Shown: piece by piece, positions 17,063 to 27,400 of the stretch
Layout of the letters: each line of letters begins with the position of its first letter
Numbering within the stretch: the stretch's first letter is position 1
From: Lysobacteraceae bacterium SCN 69-320
Lineage (GTDB): Bacteria > Pseudomonadota > Gammaproteobacteria > Xanthomonadales > Rhodanobacteraceae
Reading direction: 5' to 3'
DNA: 64,000 bases
NCBI GenBank assembly: GCA_001725155.1
Contig: MEFP01000005.1
Coordinates: forward strand, 1 to 64,000
Position numbers and translations under genes: made by a program
The notes under the pieces: model-generated
What the model was told of the DNA's origin: nothing
Database searches by the model: none
The model's input: only the letters and a program-made list of their open reading frames with translations

Positions 17063-19309
17063 ATGTCGCTGACCCGCCTTTCACTGGCGATCGCTCTCGC
17101 GATCGCGGCGCCGCTTGCGCGCGCCGAACCCGCGGCCACCGCCGCTCCGGAAACCTACGATCAGCTCGAGCGCATCATCGTCTCGGCCACCCTGTCCGCG
17201 CAGGCGGTCAAGGACATCGCCGCCGAAACCACAGTGCTGCTGCGCGAGGAAATGGATCGGCGCCTGAACCAGGACCTGCGCGACCTCGTGCGCTACGAGC
17301 CCGGCATCAGCGTGACCGGCGGCGGCCGTTTCGGACTCGGCGGGTTCGCGATCCGCGGTCTCGACGGCAATCGCGTACGCATCGAGGTCGACGGCGTCAG
17401 CGCGCCGGATGCGTTCGCGATCGGCAGCTTCTCCAATGCCGGGCGCAATTTCGTCGACCTGGATTCGCTCAAGCGCGTGGAAATCGTGCGCGGCGCGGCC
17501 TCCGCGCTGTACGGCTCCGACGCGCTGGGCGGCGTCGTCAGCTTCGTGACCAAGGACCCGCGCGACTACGTGGCCGGCGGCGGCGACGGCCGCTACCTCG
17601 GCCTCAAGGCGCTGTACGACAGCGCCGACCGCCAGGCCACCGAAAGCGCGACCGGCGCGCTGCAGGACGGCGATCACGGCCTGCTCGCCGTCGTCACGCA
17701 CCGCGACGGCCATGAACTGAACAACCGCGGCGAACGCGACGTGACCGGCAGCACGCGCACGCGGCCCAATCCGCAGCACACCGACGGCAATGCCGTGCTG
17801 GCCAAATACGTCTACGGCGATGCGAAGAATTTCTCGCGCGTGACCCTGGACGCTTCGCGCAGCGATTCGGACACGCGCGCGCTGGACCAGCTCGGCCTGC
17901 GCGCGGCCGGCACGACGCAGACCTTGTACACGCGCCTGGATGCGGAAGACCGCCGGTCACGGGCGCGCCTGTCCGTCGACCAGCGCTACGACATTTCCGC
18001 GGGCTTCGCCGACACCGTGGAATGGCGCCTCTACACCCAGACCAGCGAAACGCGCCAGAACACGTTCGAGGACCGCGCCAGCGTCGTCAACGGCGCAACC
18101 GTCAATCCGATCTCGCGCTATCGCCGTTTCGACTACGAACAGCGCGAGCATGGCATCGACGCGCTCGCGCACAAGCGCCTGGGCAGCGGCACGGTCAGCC
18201 ACGACCTGGCCTACGGCCTGGAATACGTGAGCGGCCGCGTGCGCGAGCAGCGCGACGGCTTGCAGCACAACCTGACCACGGGCGCCGTCAGCAACGTGGT
18301 CTCGCCCGACGTGTTTCCGGTGCGCGACTTCCCGCTGACCGACACCGCGCGCACGGCCGTGTTCGTGCAGGACGACATGAGCCTGTTCGACGGCCGCCTG
18401 CATCTGGTGCCGGCGCTGCGCTACGACCGTTTCGAGATCGACCCGCGCCGCGATGCGGTGTTCGAGGAAGACAATCCCGGCGTCGCGCCGGTGCAGCTCG
18501 ACAGCGACCGTGCATCGCCGAAGTTTGCGGCGATCTACCGCTTCGCCGAGGCCTGGCGCGTCTATGCCCAGTACACGACCGGCTTCCGCGCGCCGCCCTA
18601 CAGCGACGTCAATGTCGGCTTCACGAATCTGCAGTTCGGCTATACGGCGCTGCCGAATCCGGACCTCAAGCCGGAGACCAGCCGCGGCGTCGAAGCCGGG
18701 CTGCGCGTCGACGGCGACGCGGGCTATGCCTCGGTCGCGGTCTACCGCAACCGCTACCGCGACTTCATCGAATCGCTGATCAACGTCGGCACCGATCCGC
18801 AGACCGGCCTGATGCTGTTCCAGTCGCGCAACATCGGCCGCGTCGACATTCGCGGCGCCGAAGCCAACGCCGGGCTGCGCCTGGGGCATTTCAACGCTGC
18901 GCTGGACGGCTGGGAAATCCGCGCCGCGGTCGCGAGCGCCCGAGGCGACGATCGCGTCAACGACGTGCCGCTGGCAAGCATCGAGCCGGCCAAGGCCGTG
19001 CTCGGCCTGGCCTACGACGGCGAACACTGGGGTGCCGAAATCATCGGCAGCTTCGCGCGCGCCAAGACCCGCGTGGCGCCGGCGGCCGGCGGCCCGGCGT
19101 TCGCCGCGCCGGGCTACGGCACCGTCGATGCCTATCTGCACTGGAACCCGCTCGCGTCGCTGACCGTGTATGCCGGCCTGACCAACCTTGGCGACAGGCG
19201 CTACTGGGAATGGAACAGCGTGCGCGGCATGAGCGCGAGCGCCGCGATCGACCGCTACAGCGCACCGGGCCGCGCGGCCAGCGCCGGCTTCAGGCTCAGC
19301 TTCGACTGA
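17063..19309 (+). CDS. TonB-dependent outer-membrane receptor, haem/haemoglobin/transferrin type
   Basis: 748 residues. A signal peptide (residues 1-21, ending ARA) is followed by a TonB-box-like region (DQLERIIVSAT). The plug domain (~45-150) has YEPGISVTGGGRFG, the receptor signature GGFAIRGLDGNRVRIEVDGV (20 residues) and VEIVRGAASALYGSDALGG. The beta-barrel includes the family signature FRAPPYSDVNVGFTN and PNPDLKPETS, typical of haem and haemoglobin/transferrin receptors. It ends with the aromatic barrel signal GFRLSFD. Fur control and this signature imply iron or haem import. The exact ligand is inferred, not shown. A lipoprotein gene follows 26 bp later and is probably cotranscribed. Confidence 0.93.
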   Translation: MSLTRLSLAIALAIAAPLARAEPAATAAPETYDQLERIIVSATLSAQAVKDIAAETTVLLREEMDRRLNQDLRDLVRYEPGISVTGGGRFGLGGFAIRGLDGNRVRIEVDGVSAPDAFAIGSFSNAGRNFVDLDSLKRVEIVRGAASALYGSDALGGVVSFVTKDPRDYVAGGGDGRYLGLKALYDSADRQATESATGALQDGDHGLLAVVTHRDGHELNNRGERDVTGSTRTRPNPQHTDGNAVLAKYVYGDAKNFSRVTLDASRSDSDTRALDQLGLRAAGTTQTLYTRLDAEDRRSRARLSVDQRYDISAGFADTVEWRLYTQTSETRQNTFEDRASVVNGATVNPISRYRRFDYEQREHGIDALAHKRLGSGTVSHDLAYGLEYVSGRVREQRDGLQHNLTTGAVSNVVSPDVFPVRDFPLTDTARTAVFVQDDMSLFDGRLHLVPALRYDRFEIDPRRDAVFEEDNPGVAPVQLDSDRASPKFAAIYRFAEAWRVYAQYTTGFRAPPYSDVNVGFTNLQFGYTALPNPDLKPETSRGVEAGLRVDGDAGYASVAVYRNRYRDFIESLINVGTDPQTGLMLFQSRNIGRVDIRGAEANAGLRLGHFNAALDGWEIRAAVASARGDDRVNDVPLASIEPAKAVLGLAYDGEHWGAEIIGSFARAKTRVAPAAGGPAFAAPGYGTVDAYLHWNPLASLTVYAGLTNLGDRRYWEWNSVRGMSASAAIDRYSAPGRAASAGFRLSFD

Positions 19310-19335
19310 GTCCATACTTTCTGGAGATTTTCACG

Positions 19336-20391
19336 ATGCGATACCTCGTCCTCTGCGCGGCCGCCCTGCTGGCCAGCGCCTGCACCGGTACCGGCGGCGC
19401 GCGCCGCGCCCAGCCTGTGTCCGGCCTCGCGCCGGCGACCGCGGCGCCGGCCGACTACCGGCGTCCCTGCGACGGCACGCCGGAAACGCCGCAGCTCGCG
19501 TTCGACTGCGACCGCCGCAGCATCCTCGGCATGACCGGCGAGTTCCGCGTCAGGTTCGCGTTCGACGAAACGCTCGCGCTGAAACCCGGCTACCAGCCGA
19601 AACCGGCGCAACGTTCCGGCGGCGACGAAGTCGTGTTCGTCGTCGAGGATCGCGGCGACTTCATCGCGCTGCAGCACATCCTCGTCGCCGGCAGCGGCAA
19701 GGAACGCATGGTCATCAAGCACTGGCGCCAGGACTGGCAGTACGAGCCGAAAGAAGTGCTGCTGTTCCGCGGCCGCGGGCATTTCGAGCTCGCGCCGGTA
19801 CCGCCCGAGCAGGCGCGCGGCGCCTGGTCGCAGTCGGTCTACGAAGTCGACGACGCGCCGCGCTACGCCGGCGTGGGCCGCTGGGATCACGCCAACGGCG
19901 TCGACGCCTGGACCTCGGACTTCACCTGGCGCCCGCTGCCGCGGCGCGAATACAGCAAGCGCAACGACTACCAGGTACTCGGCGCGATCAACCGCCATAC
20001 CCTGACGCCGGGCGGCTGGATGCACGAACAGGACAACGAGAAGCTCGTGCTCGGCGCCGACGGCAAGGCCACGGCGCTGGTGCGCGAAGTCGGCATCAAC
20101 AGCTACGAGCGCACGAGCGCGATCGACTTCTCCGCCGGCCGCGACTACTGGCGCACCACCGAAGCGTTCTGGCGCGAGGTGCGCCAGGCCTGGGCCGACG
20201 CCGCACAGCGGCGCCGCGCCTACGACCTCAGGCACATGCTCGGCGAGCGGCCACGCTTCGAGGCGCTGTTCGCCCTGGCCGACAAGGCTGCCGCCGGCGA
20301 AAGCGTCGCGCGTGCCGACATCGACGCGGTGTTGAACCAGGCGATGGCCAAGGATGCGGGACACACGGCGCAGGCGCAGCCGGCGAATTGA
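19336..20391 (+). CDS. Lipoprotein of DUF6607 type, companion of the TonB receptor
   Basis: 351 residues from the ATG at 19336. The lipobox LLASAC gives a mature Cys at residue 16, so it is a lipoprotein. The body contains CDRRSILGMTGEF, VFVVEDRGDFIALQHIL, MVIKHWRQDWQYEP, WTSDFTWRPLPRREYSKRND and TPGGWMHEQDN. From memory these resemble the DUF6607 family, which is often encoded next to TonB-dependent iron receptors. The biochemical role is unknown. It lies 26 bp after the receptor and should share its Fur-regulated promoter. The conserved Trp/Arg/Tyr-rich core suggests a beta-rich fold, which is only an impression. Confidence 0.8.
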   Translation: MRYLVLCAAALLASACTGTGGARRAQPVSGLAPATAAPADYRRPCDGTPETPQLAFDCDRRSILGMTGEFRVRFAFDETLALKPGYQPKPAQRSGGDEVVFVVEDRGDFIALQHILVAGSGKERMVIKHWRQDWQYEPKEVLLFRGRGHFELAPVPPEQARGAWSQSVYEVDDAPRYAGVGRWDHANGVDAWTSDFTWRPLPRREYSKRNDYQVLGAINRHTLTPGGWMHEQDNEKLVLGADGKATALVREVGINSYERTSAIDFSAGRDYWRTTEAFWREVRQAWADAAQRRRAYDLRHMLGERPRFEALFALADKAAAGESVARADIDAVLNQAMAKDAGHTAQAQPAN

Positions 20392-20637
20392 GCGGCACCG
20401 GTCGCGGCGAGCCCCCGGCAAACCGCAATGCCACGGCCCAGACCGATCGCGATTCTTCCGGCAACGCGTCGCCGCCGCGACGGCGTCCGGCACGGCGGCT
20501 GTGCGCAACGCGCTGCCGCCATGCCCTGCGCCATTCCGATGATCGACGCGCGAGGCCGCGCACCGGCACGCCGGGTTTGCCAGCCGCCGGCGCGATTGCC
20601 GACAATGCCCGGCCCCGGCGACCGTCATCCTTCCGCC

Positions 20638-21378
20638 ATGCGCATTCCCCGCATCCATGTGCCCGCCGCGCTGTCCGCCGGCGACGTGCTGCAGCTGCCC
20701 GAGCAGGCCGGCGAACATCTGGCCCGCGTCCTGCGGCTCGAATCCGGCCATCCGCTGATCCTGTTCAACGGCGACGGCAGCGAATACGACGCGCGGCTGG
20801 CGACGTTGAGCAAGCGCGCGGTCACGGCCGAAGTCGTCGCGTGTCGCGAGGTCTCGCGCGAATCGCCGCTGTCGCTGACCCTGGTCCAGGGCGTGGCTCG
20901 CGGCGAAAAGATGGACTGGATACTGCAGAAGGCCACCGAGCTCGGCGTCGCGCGCATCGTGCCGGTAGTGACCGAGCGCACCGAGGTGCGCCTGGACGAA
21001 GACCGCGCCGGCAAGCGCCTCGCGCATTGGACTTCGGTGGTCGCTGCGGCCTGCGAGCAGTGCGGCCGCAACACATTGCCGGACGTGCTCGCGCCGCAGA
21101 AGCTCATGACCTGGTGCGCCGCCCTGAGCGAGGCGGACACGGCCGCGCGCTTCGCGCTGCTGCCCGAGGCCGGGACCGGCCCGCGCGACATCGGCGCGCT
21201 GCCGCAGGGTGCGATTCTGCTCGTCGGCCCCGAAGGCGGCCTGTCCGATCACGACATCGCGATCGCGCGCAACGCGGGCTTTCGCGGCCTGCGCCTCGGC
21301 CCGCGCATCCTGCGCACCGAAACCGCCGGTCTGGCGGCGATCGCGGCGCTGCAGGCGATCGCCGGAGATTTTGCATAG
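20638..21378 (+). CDS. rsmE: 16S rRNA m3U1498 methyltransferase
   Basis: 246 residues from the ATG at 20638 (MRIPRIHVPAAL); the frame is open upstream to 20428 but lacks family similarity there. RsmE methylates N3 of U1498 in 16S rRNA using S-adenosylmethionine. Features are the N-terminal PUA-like domain (HLARVLRLESGHPLILFNGDG) and the SPOUT knot: QGVARGEKMDWILQKATELGV, then VPVVTERTEVR, CEQCGRN, LLVGPEGGLSDHDI and LGPRILRTETAG. All the usual motifs are present and the length is normal. A 246-bp gap with no recognised feature precedes it. Confidence 0.96.
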   Translation: MRIPRIHVPAALSAGDVLQLPEQAGEHLARVLRLESGHPLILFNGDGSEYDARLATLSKRAVTAEVVACREVSRESPLSLTLVQGVARGEKMDWILQKATELGVARIVPVVTERTEVRLDEDRAGKRLAHWTSVVAAACEQCGRNTLPDVLAPQKLMTWCAALSEADTAARFALLPEAGTGPRDIGALPQGAILLVGPEGGLSDHDIAIARNAGFRGLRLGPRILRTETAGLAAIAALQAIAGDFA

Positions 21379-21761
21379 ATCGCGGTGAGTGCGACCGAAG
21401 GGTTCCGCGAGCTTTTGTCCTCGCGTTCGACCGCCTCAGATGCACGCGAGAAACCCATCCCCACCCATACCCTCCCCTTGAAGGGGAGGGTTTGTTACGG
21501 CGATTCTGAAACACCCCCTTCACCCCGGGGCTCACACGGCTAGCCGAAAAACAGCCTCAAACGAGCGATTTTCTTGTTTCTTGCCGAGAAAAAAACTCCC
21601 CTTCAAGGGGAGGGCATGGGTGGGGATGGGGTTTGCTTCGCCCCAGCCACTTCACCAGAAGGCCTGAACGGGCCACCGCACAGGCGCAGTCCGTACCGCT
21701 GCGATCTTCGTGCAGCGTGCAGCAGGCGCTTTCGACGAATACCTACGGTGCTGTCACCGAA
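21379..21761. other. Intergenic region with a palindromic element (383 bp)
   Basis: The gap between convergent rsmE and chpC contains no recognisable gene. It holds the 177-bp inverted-repeat element described separately (21454-21630). Confidence 0.7.
21454..21630. repeat. 177-bp REP/MITE-like element with ~34-bp terminal inverted repeats
   Basis: The left end (21454-21490) reads cccatccccacccat then accctccccttgaagggg. The right end (21597-21630) is its reverse complement with one mismatch inside the arm. Each arm itself carries an internal hairpin, such as ccctcccctt-g-aaggggaggg at 21470-21490. The ~106 bp between the arms is non-coding, AT-richer sequence. The structure resembles dispersed extragenic palindromic elements. 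It may also terminate both convergent transcripts. Confidence 0.85.
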
Positions 21762-22223
21762 TCAGGCGACCAGCGCCTCGGCCATCAGGGTTTCGATCTG
21801 GTTGAGGTCGGGAATCACGGCCTGATCGTCGCGGACCAGTACCTGGGCGCGTACGCCATGCGGGTGGTGGTGTTCGTCGCCGGTCGGAATCAGCAGTTCC
21901 GGGCTGACCGTGGTCAGGCGCGGGAAGCCCTGGGTCAGCATCGCGATGAACGGCATCTTGGCATGGCCGCCGATGGCCTTGAGCACGGCGACGCGGGCGC
22001 CGGTCGAGCCTTCCTCGTGGGTCAGGCCCGACAGGATCGCGAACGAGAACAGCGGCAGGCGCCAGCCGCGCCAGGAAAGCCGGCCGAGAATCCACTCCGG
22101 CGCATTGGCGATCTTTTCCACATTGGCGAGCGTGATGACCTCGGCCACGGTCGCGTTGGGCAGCAGCACGCGGCCGTTGGTGATCGGGATCAGTACGCCG
22201 CGAATTTCTCGGGGGGTGTCCAT
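21762..22223 (-). CDS. chpC: ChpC, CheW-like adaptor of the Pil-Chp system
   Basis: 153 residues forming a CheW-like domain: IRGVLIPITNGRVLLPNATVAEVI at the N-terminus, WILGRLSWRGWRLPLFSF in the middle and a C-terminal VLVRDDQAVIPDLNQIE stretch. ChpC is the second CheW-like protein of the type IV pilus chemosensory cluster and couples additional inputs to the ChpA kinase. It starts 8 bp after the chpB stop and is the last gene of the operon. No transmembrane segment is seen. Confidence 0.88.
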   Translation of the reverse strand: MDTPREIRGVLIPITNGRVLLPNATVAEVITLANVEKIANAPEWILGRLSWRGWRLPLFSFAILSGLTHEEGSTGARVAVLKAIGGHAKMPFIAMLTQGFPRLTTVSPELLIPTGDEHHHPHGVRAQVLVRDDQAVIPDLNQIETLMAEALVA

Positions 22224-22231
22224 GTGCGCTC

Positions 22232-24499
22232 TCAGCCCTTGATGGCGGCGATGGTTTGTTTGGCCAGTTCGGCCGGCGAGCCCATGAACGCGACGACGCC
22301 GGCGTCACGCGCGCCGTCGACCATGGAGCTGATGACGCAGGTGTCCGGGTCCTGCGCCCAGACCTGACCGCCCTTCGCGGCGAGGTGCTTGGCGCCTTCG
22401 ATGGCGTCGTGGGCCATGCCGGAAAAGATGATCAGGGTGGCCGCGGCGCCGAAACGGTCGGCGACGTCGCGCACGACCAGGTCGATCGACGGCGTGTACG
22501 GCGACGCCTCCGGCAGATGGGCGAGCTGGACCACGCCGTCGGCGTCGAACAGCAGGCGGTGCGTGGTCGGCACGACGACGACGTCGCCGTGGGCGACGCG
22601 TTCGCCGTGGGTCGGCGAACGCACGGTCAGCGGCGTGGCCTTGGCCAGCTGGGCGGCCATGAGTTCGAGGAACTCCGCGCCCATGTGCTGCGCCAGCACG
22701 AACAGCGCCGGGAAGCGCGCCGGCAGAGCCGCGAGGAATTCGCGCACGGCTTCGGGTCCGCCGATCGAGGCGCCGAGCACGATCACGCGGCGTATCGGCT
22801 TGACCGCCGACGAACCGTCGAGGCGATGCTCGACGACGTATTCGGGCCGGTCGGGCGAAACCGCCTCTTCCATCGGCATGAGGTCGAGCTTGAGCGAGGT
22901 GTCGAAGCTGAACTTGCTCGCATCGCCGCCTTCGGGCGCGAGATAGTCCTTGGCATCGACCTTCTCCACGACGACCGGAGCCGGCGCGGCGGGCGCGGCG
23001 GGCGAGTCGTCATCGCTGGCTTCGACGATGTCTTCGAGCGCCCAGTTGCCGCCGGACAGGAAACTCTCGGCCGACATCTTCTGTACGCCGAAGTCTTCGC
23101 TCTTGGCGGCCGGCGCCGGCGGCGTTGCGGCGCTGTCGTCGCCGTCTTCCGTGAGCGGCTCCAGCGACCAGGACGACAGGCTGGACGGCATCTCGAACTT
23201 CGCGGCGGCCTTCGGCGCCGCCTTGGGTGGCTCGGCTTCGCGCGCGGTCGGCACATTGGCGACGAGGTTGGCATCGGCCGCCGGCGCGGCAGCGCCGCCG
23301 CCGAAGGCCGCGTCGAAGTCGACGAGTTCAGCCGGCTCGGCTGCCGGCGGCGGTGCAGCCGGCGTGTCGAACAGCGCGTCGAGTTCGGCGCCGAAGCTGA
23401 AATCGGGTTCCGCGTCGGCACTGCCGGCAGGCTGACCGGCGCCGAACGGATCGGCTCCGAAATCACTTTCGCCGAGGCCGCTCGCCGCGGCGCGCGTCGG
23501 CACCGACGGTTCGGGCAGATCCAGCGCGCCGAGATCGAAGTCCAGGTCGAAATCGGCCGGGGCGGCGGCCGCCGGCGTTGCCGGCACGGCCGGCGGGCTG
23601 TCGAAGGTGAGATCGAGATCGAAGTCGGCGCCTGACGCGGCGGGCGCAGCGAGATCGAAATCCAGGTCGAGCGCGGCGGGCGCGGGCTTGGCAGCAGGCG
23701 CCGGAGCCGGCGGCAGATCGAGATCGAAGTCGAGCGCGTCGCTGTTGCGTGCCGGCGGCGCTGCCGGCGGCAGGTCGAAGTTCAGGTCCGCGGCCTTGGC
23801 CGGCGCCTTGGCGGCCGGCGGCACCGGCAGTTCCTGCGTGATCGCGCTGGACGAGGCCGGCGGCGGCGTACCGGCGCCGAGCAGTTCGTCGAAATCGAAA
23901 CCGAATCCGCTGCTCGCGCCGCTCGCGGGTTTGGCGGCGCTGGCGGCAGGCGCGGCGTTCTGGCTGAACAGCGCGTCGAGCGCGCCGGACAGGCCGGCTT
24001 CGCCGGAGAACATCGCCGTCGCAGCTTCGTCCGGCGCGAACGTCGCGCTCGGCGCGGCGCTCTGCGGCACATCGGGAATGCCGCGCGCGATCTTCTGCGT
24101 CGGCGACGGCGGCGCTTCGGCGCCGGCCGGTCGCGGCGGATCGGCGACTTCGGGCCGGCCCATGATCTTGGCGGCCAGGTGGCGGGACCAGCGCGCCTGC
24201 TCCCAGCCCGACAGGCCGGAGGACACCTGCGCGTCGTTGAACACGACGTTGTAGCGCTCGTCGTCGAGCAGGTCGTAGACCTCGTCGAGGTGCGCCTCGA
24301 TGTCCGGATCGAGGTTGACGATGACGACGTGCGCGCCGGAACCCTCGAGCGCGTCGCGGTCCATCTGCGCGGTCAACGCCTCATAGACGACGGCAGCGCC
24401 GAGATCCTTGAGCGCTTCCTTCAGATGGCCTTCGAGCTGGCTGGTCTGGTAGAGCAGCGCGACGCTGACCGGCTCGTCGTGAACGGATGGATTAGGCAC
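22232..24499 (-). CDS. chpB: ChpB, CheB-type protein-glutamate methylesterase with a long acidic linker
   Basis: 755 residues. Residues ~8-110 form a degenerate receiver-like domain (VSVALLYQTSQLEGHL; HVVIVNLDPDIEAHLDEVYD). Residues ~116-560 are Ala/Pro/Asp-rich low complexity with many repeats of a short LDFDLDLPPAP-like motif. Residues ~568-755 are a CheB catalytic domain: catalytic Ser in GASIGGPEAV, His in AQHMG, and Asp in GMAHDAIEG. It removes methyl groups from PilJ glutamates, opposing PilK. The linker makes it about twice the usual CheB length. Its start overlaps the chpA stop by 8 bp. Confidence 0.9.
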   Translation of the reverse strand: MPNPSVHDEPVSVALLYQTSQLEGHLKEALKDLGAAVVYEALTAQMDRDALEGSGAHVVIVNLDPDIEAHLDEVYDLLDDERYNVVFNDAQVSSGLSGWEQARWSRHLAAKIMGRPEVADPPRPAGAEAPPSPTQKIARGIPDVPQSAAPSATFAPDEAATAMFSGEAGLSGALDALFSQNAAPAASAAKPASGASSGFGFDFDELLGAGTPPPASSSAITQELPVPPAAKAPAKAADLNFDLPPAAPPARNSDALDFDLDLPPAPAPAAKPAPAALDLDFDLAAPAASGADFDLDLTFDSPPAVPATPAAAAPADFDLDFDLGALDLPEPSVPTRAAASGLGESDFGADPFGAGQPAGSADAEPDFSFGAELDALFDTPAAPPPAAEPAELVDFDAAFGGGAAAPAADANLVANVPTAREAEPPKAAPKAAAKFEMPSSLSSWSLEPLTEDGDDSAATPPAPAAKSEDFGVQKMSAESFLSGGNWALEDIVEASDDDSPAAPAAPAPVVVEKVDAKDYLAPEGGDASKFSFDTSLKLDLMPMEEAVSPDRPEYVVEHRLDGSSAVKPIRRVIVLGASIGGPEAVREFLAALPARFPALFVLAQHMGAEFLELMAAQLAKATPLTVRSPTHGERVAHGDVVVVPTTHRLLFDADGVVQLAHLPEASPYTPSIDLVVRDVADRFGAAATLIIFSGMAHDAIEGAKHLAAKGGQVWAQDPDTCVISSMVDGARDAGVVAFMGSPAELAKQTIAAIKG

Positions 24500-27400
24500 G
24501 GCTCAACCTCAAGGTTTCCTGCACGTTGCGGAGCAGATCGACTTCCTGATACGGCTTGCCGAGGTAGCGCTCGACGCCGATTTCCAGCGCGCGCTGCCGG
24601 TGCTTCTCGCCGGTACGCGAGGTGATCATGATGATCGGCACGAGCTTCAGGCGCGGGTCGTTCTTCATGTAGGTCGCGAGCTCGTAGCCGTCCATGCGCG
24701 GCATTTCGATGTCGAGCAGCATGAGGTCCGGCACCTTGTCCTGCAGTTTCTCGACCGCGTCGAGACCATCCTTCGCCGTGATCACGTCCATGTCGTTGCG
24801 TTCGAGCACGCGCGTGGTGACCTTGCGCATCGTGATCGAGTCGTCGACGACCATGACCAGCGGCTGGCGGCGCTCCTCGACCGGCGGCGCAATCGGCTGC
24901 GGCGCGAACGTCGCGATGTCGACGCCGGCTTCGACGCTGGCCGCGCGCAGCGCGACGTAGCGGCGCACCAGCGGTGCGAGATCCAGAATCATGACGACCG
25001 AACCGTCGCCCATGATCGTCGCGCCGAAGATGCCGGCGACCGAGCTGATCTGCGGGCCGACCGACTTGACGACGACTTCGCGCGAACCGACCACGCCGTC
25101 GATGCGCACGGCGGCGCGCTGGTCGCCGGTACGCGTCATCAGCAGCGGCACCTGCGCTTCGTCGGCCAGACGCGGCACCGGCACGTTGAGCAGCTGCGCC
25201 AGCTCGTAGATGTGGAATTCCTCGCCGGCGTAGGCGTAGACCGGATTGACCGTGGCCAGGCGCCGCTCGAGATCTTCGCGGCCAATGCGCACCACGCCCT
25301 GCACCGAGGACATCGGGATCGCATACGTCGCTTCGCCGAGGCGCACGAGAATCGCCTGCGTGACGGCCAGGGTGAACGGCAGGCGGATCGTGAACACCGA
25401 GCCCTTGCCGCGCTCGGAGTCGATCGTCAGGCCGCCGCCGAGCTGCTTGATCTCGTTGTGCACCACGTCCATGCCGACGCCGCGGCCGGCGAGCTGGGTG
25501 ACCTGCTCGGCCGTGGAGAAGCCGGTTTCCAGAATGAACGCGTAGAGGTCGCGGTCGGACAGCTGCGCGTCGGCGTTGAGCAGGCCGCGCTCGATGGCCT
25601 TCTTGCGGATCGCGTCGCGATCCATGCCGCGGCCGTCGTCGGACACGCGCAGCACGACTTCCGTCGCCTCGCGGCTGACCTGGATCGTGACCGTGCCTTC
25701 CGGATTCTTGCCGACCTTGGCACGGTCCTCCGGCGATTCGATGCCGTGGGCCAGCGCGTTGCGCAGCATGTGCTCGAACGGCGCCTTCATGCGTTCGAGC
25801 AGGTTGCGGTCCATTTCGCCCTGCGCGCCTTCGACCTTGAGCTGGGCGCGCTTGCCGATTTCCTGGGCCGACTGGCGCACGGTGCGGCGCAGGCTCGGCA
25901 CCAGCGAGTCGAACGGCACCATGCGCGTGCGCATGAGGCCTTCCTGCAGATCCGAACTCACGCGCGACTGCTGCAACAGCAGGGTTTCCGACTGGCGCGT
26001 GAGATCGTCGAGCAGGTTCTGAATCGACACCAGGTCCGACACCGACTCGCCGAGTGCGCGCGACAGCTGCTGCAGCTGCGAGAAGCGGTCGAGTTCCAGC
26101 GGATCGAAGGTGGTCTCGCCGGGCTCGTGATGCTCGCGCTGGTAGCGCGCGATGATCTGCGCTTCGGTCTCCATTTCCAGCTTGCGCAACTGTTCGCGCA
26201 GACGCGAGACGGTCTGTTCGAATTCGACGAGGTTGAAGCGGAACGTGGTGACCTGCTGCTCCAGGCGCGAGCGGTAGATCGAGACTTCGCCGGCGTAGTT
26301 GACCAGCGAGTCGAGCAGGTCCGAACGCACGCGGATCATTTCCTGCGCCGGACGCGGCTCGTCGTCCTCGACCGGCGGCAGTGCGCCCGGACGGTTGATC
26401 GGCGCCGGACGCGCCGGTGCCTTCGGCGCTTCGGCGACGGGCGCCGCCGCCGGTGCCGGCACCCGCGTTTCGGTCGTCGCAGCCGGCAACGCCGCAGTCG
26501 CGGCGAGCTGGCCGGACAGATCGCCGGAAACCAGCGCATCGAAGCGCGCGATCGCGTTCTCCGGCATCGCGATAGCCTGGCGCTTGGCGATGCGCTGGAC
26601 CAGCGCATGCAGGCGGTCGTAGCCGCGCTCGAAGGATTCGACGGTCGCGCGGTCCATGCCGCGGCGGCCCTCGCTGATCGCTTCGAGCAGCGATTCCATC
26701 GCATGCGACAGGTCGCCGATCGGCGCCAGGCCGGCCATGCGCGCACCGCCCTTGAGCGTATGCAGATCGCGCTGCATGCCGGTCACGATGTCGCGGTCCT
26801 GCGGCGCTTCGCGCAGACGCGCGATCAGGCCGTCGGAGTGATCGAGAATGTCGCTGCCTTCCTGCACGAAGATCTCGAGCAGATCCTCGTCCATGTCGGG
26901 CAGGTCGAGGCGGCCTTCGGGCTGGACGTCGTCGGCGATCGGCGGCAGCACGATGTCGCCGAGCCCGGCGCTGCGGCTCTGCGCTTCGGCGCGCGCGCGC
27001 TCGGCCGCTTCGGCGGCCTGTTCGGCGGCCATGCGCTCGGCCTCGCGACGCGCCTGCGCAGCGGCTTCCTCGGCCGCGCGCGCCTGCGCTTCGGATTCGG
27101 CCCGCGCGGCAGCCGCGTCGGCTTCGGCGCGCGCAGCGGCTTGGGCTTCGGCGCGAGCGGCAGCTTCGGCTTCGGCCAGGAGGGCGGCGGCTTCGGCCTG
27201 GGCGCGGTTGGCGGCATCGAGCTCCGCCTGCGCGGCCGCAGCGGCCTCGGCGCGCGCCAGCTCGGCTTCCTCGGCGGCTCTGGCCGCGGCATCGGCTTCG
27301 ACGCGCGCCGCGTCGGCCAGCAGCGCGTCGAGTTCGCTGACGTCGACATCGCCGGCGCCCGCGCCGTCGAGCGCGGCCAGCGGAACCTCAGCGACTGCCG

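Noticed and set aside
18022-20391. A 789-codon frame covering the TonB receptor and the lipoprotein as one protein
   Set aside because: Its first part is out of frame with the receptor. Only the lipoprotein part from 19336 is real.
20392-20637. An upstream extension of rsmE
   Set aside because: The frame is open, but sequence there does not resemble RsmE and lacks a ribosome site. The gene begins at 20638.
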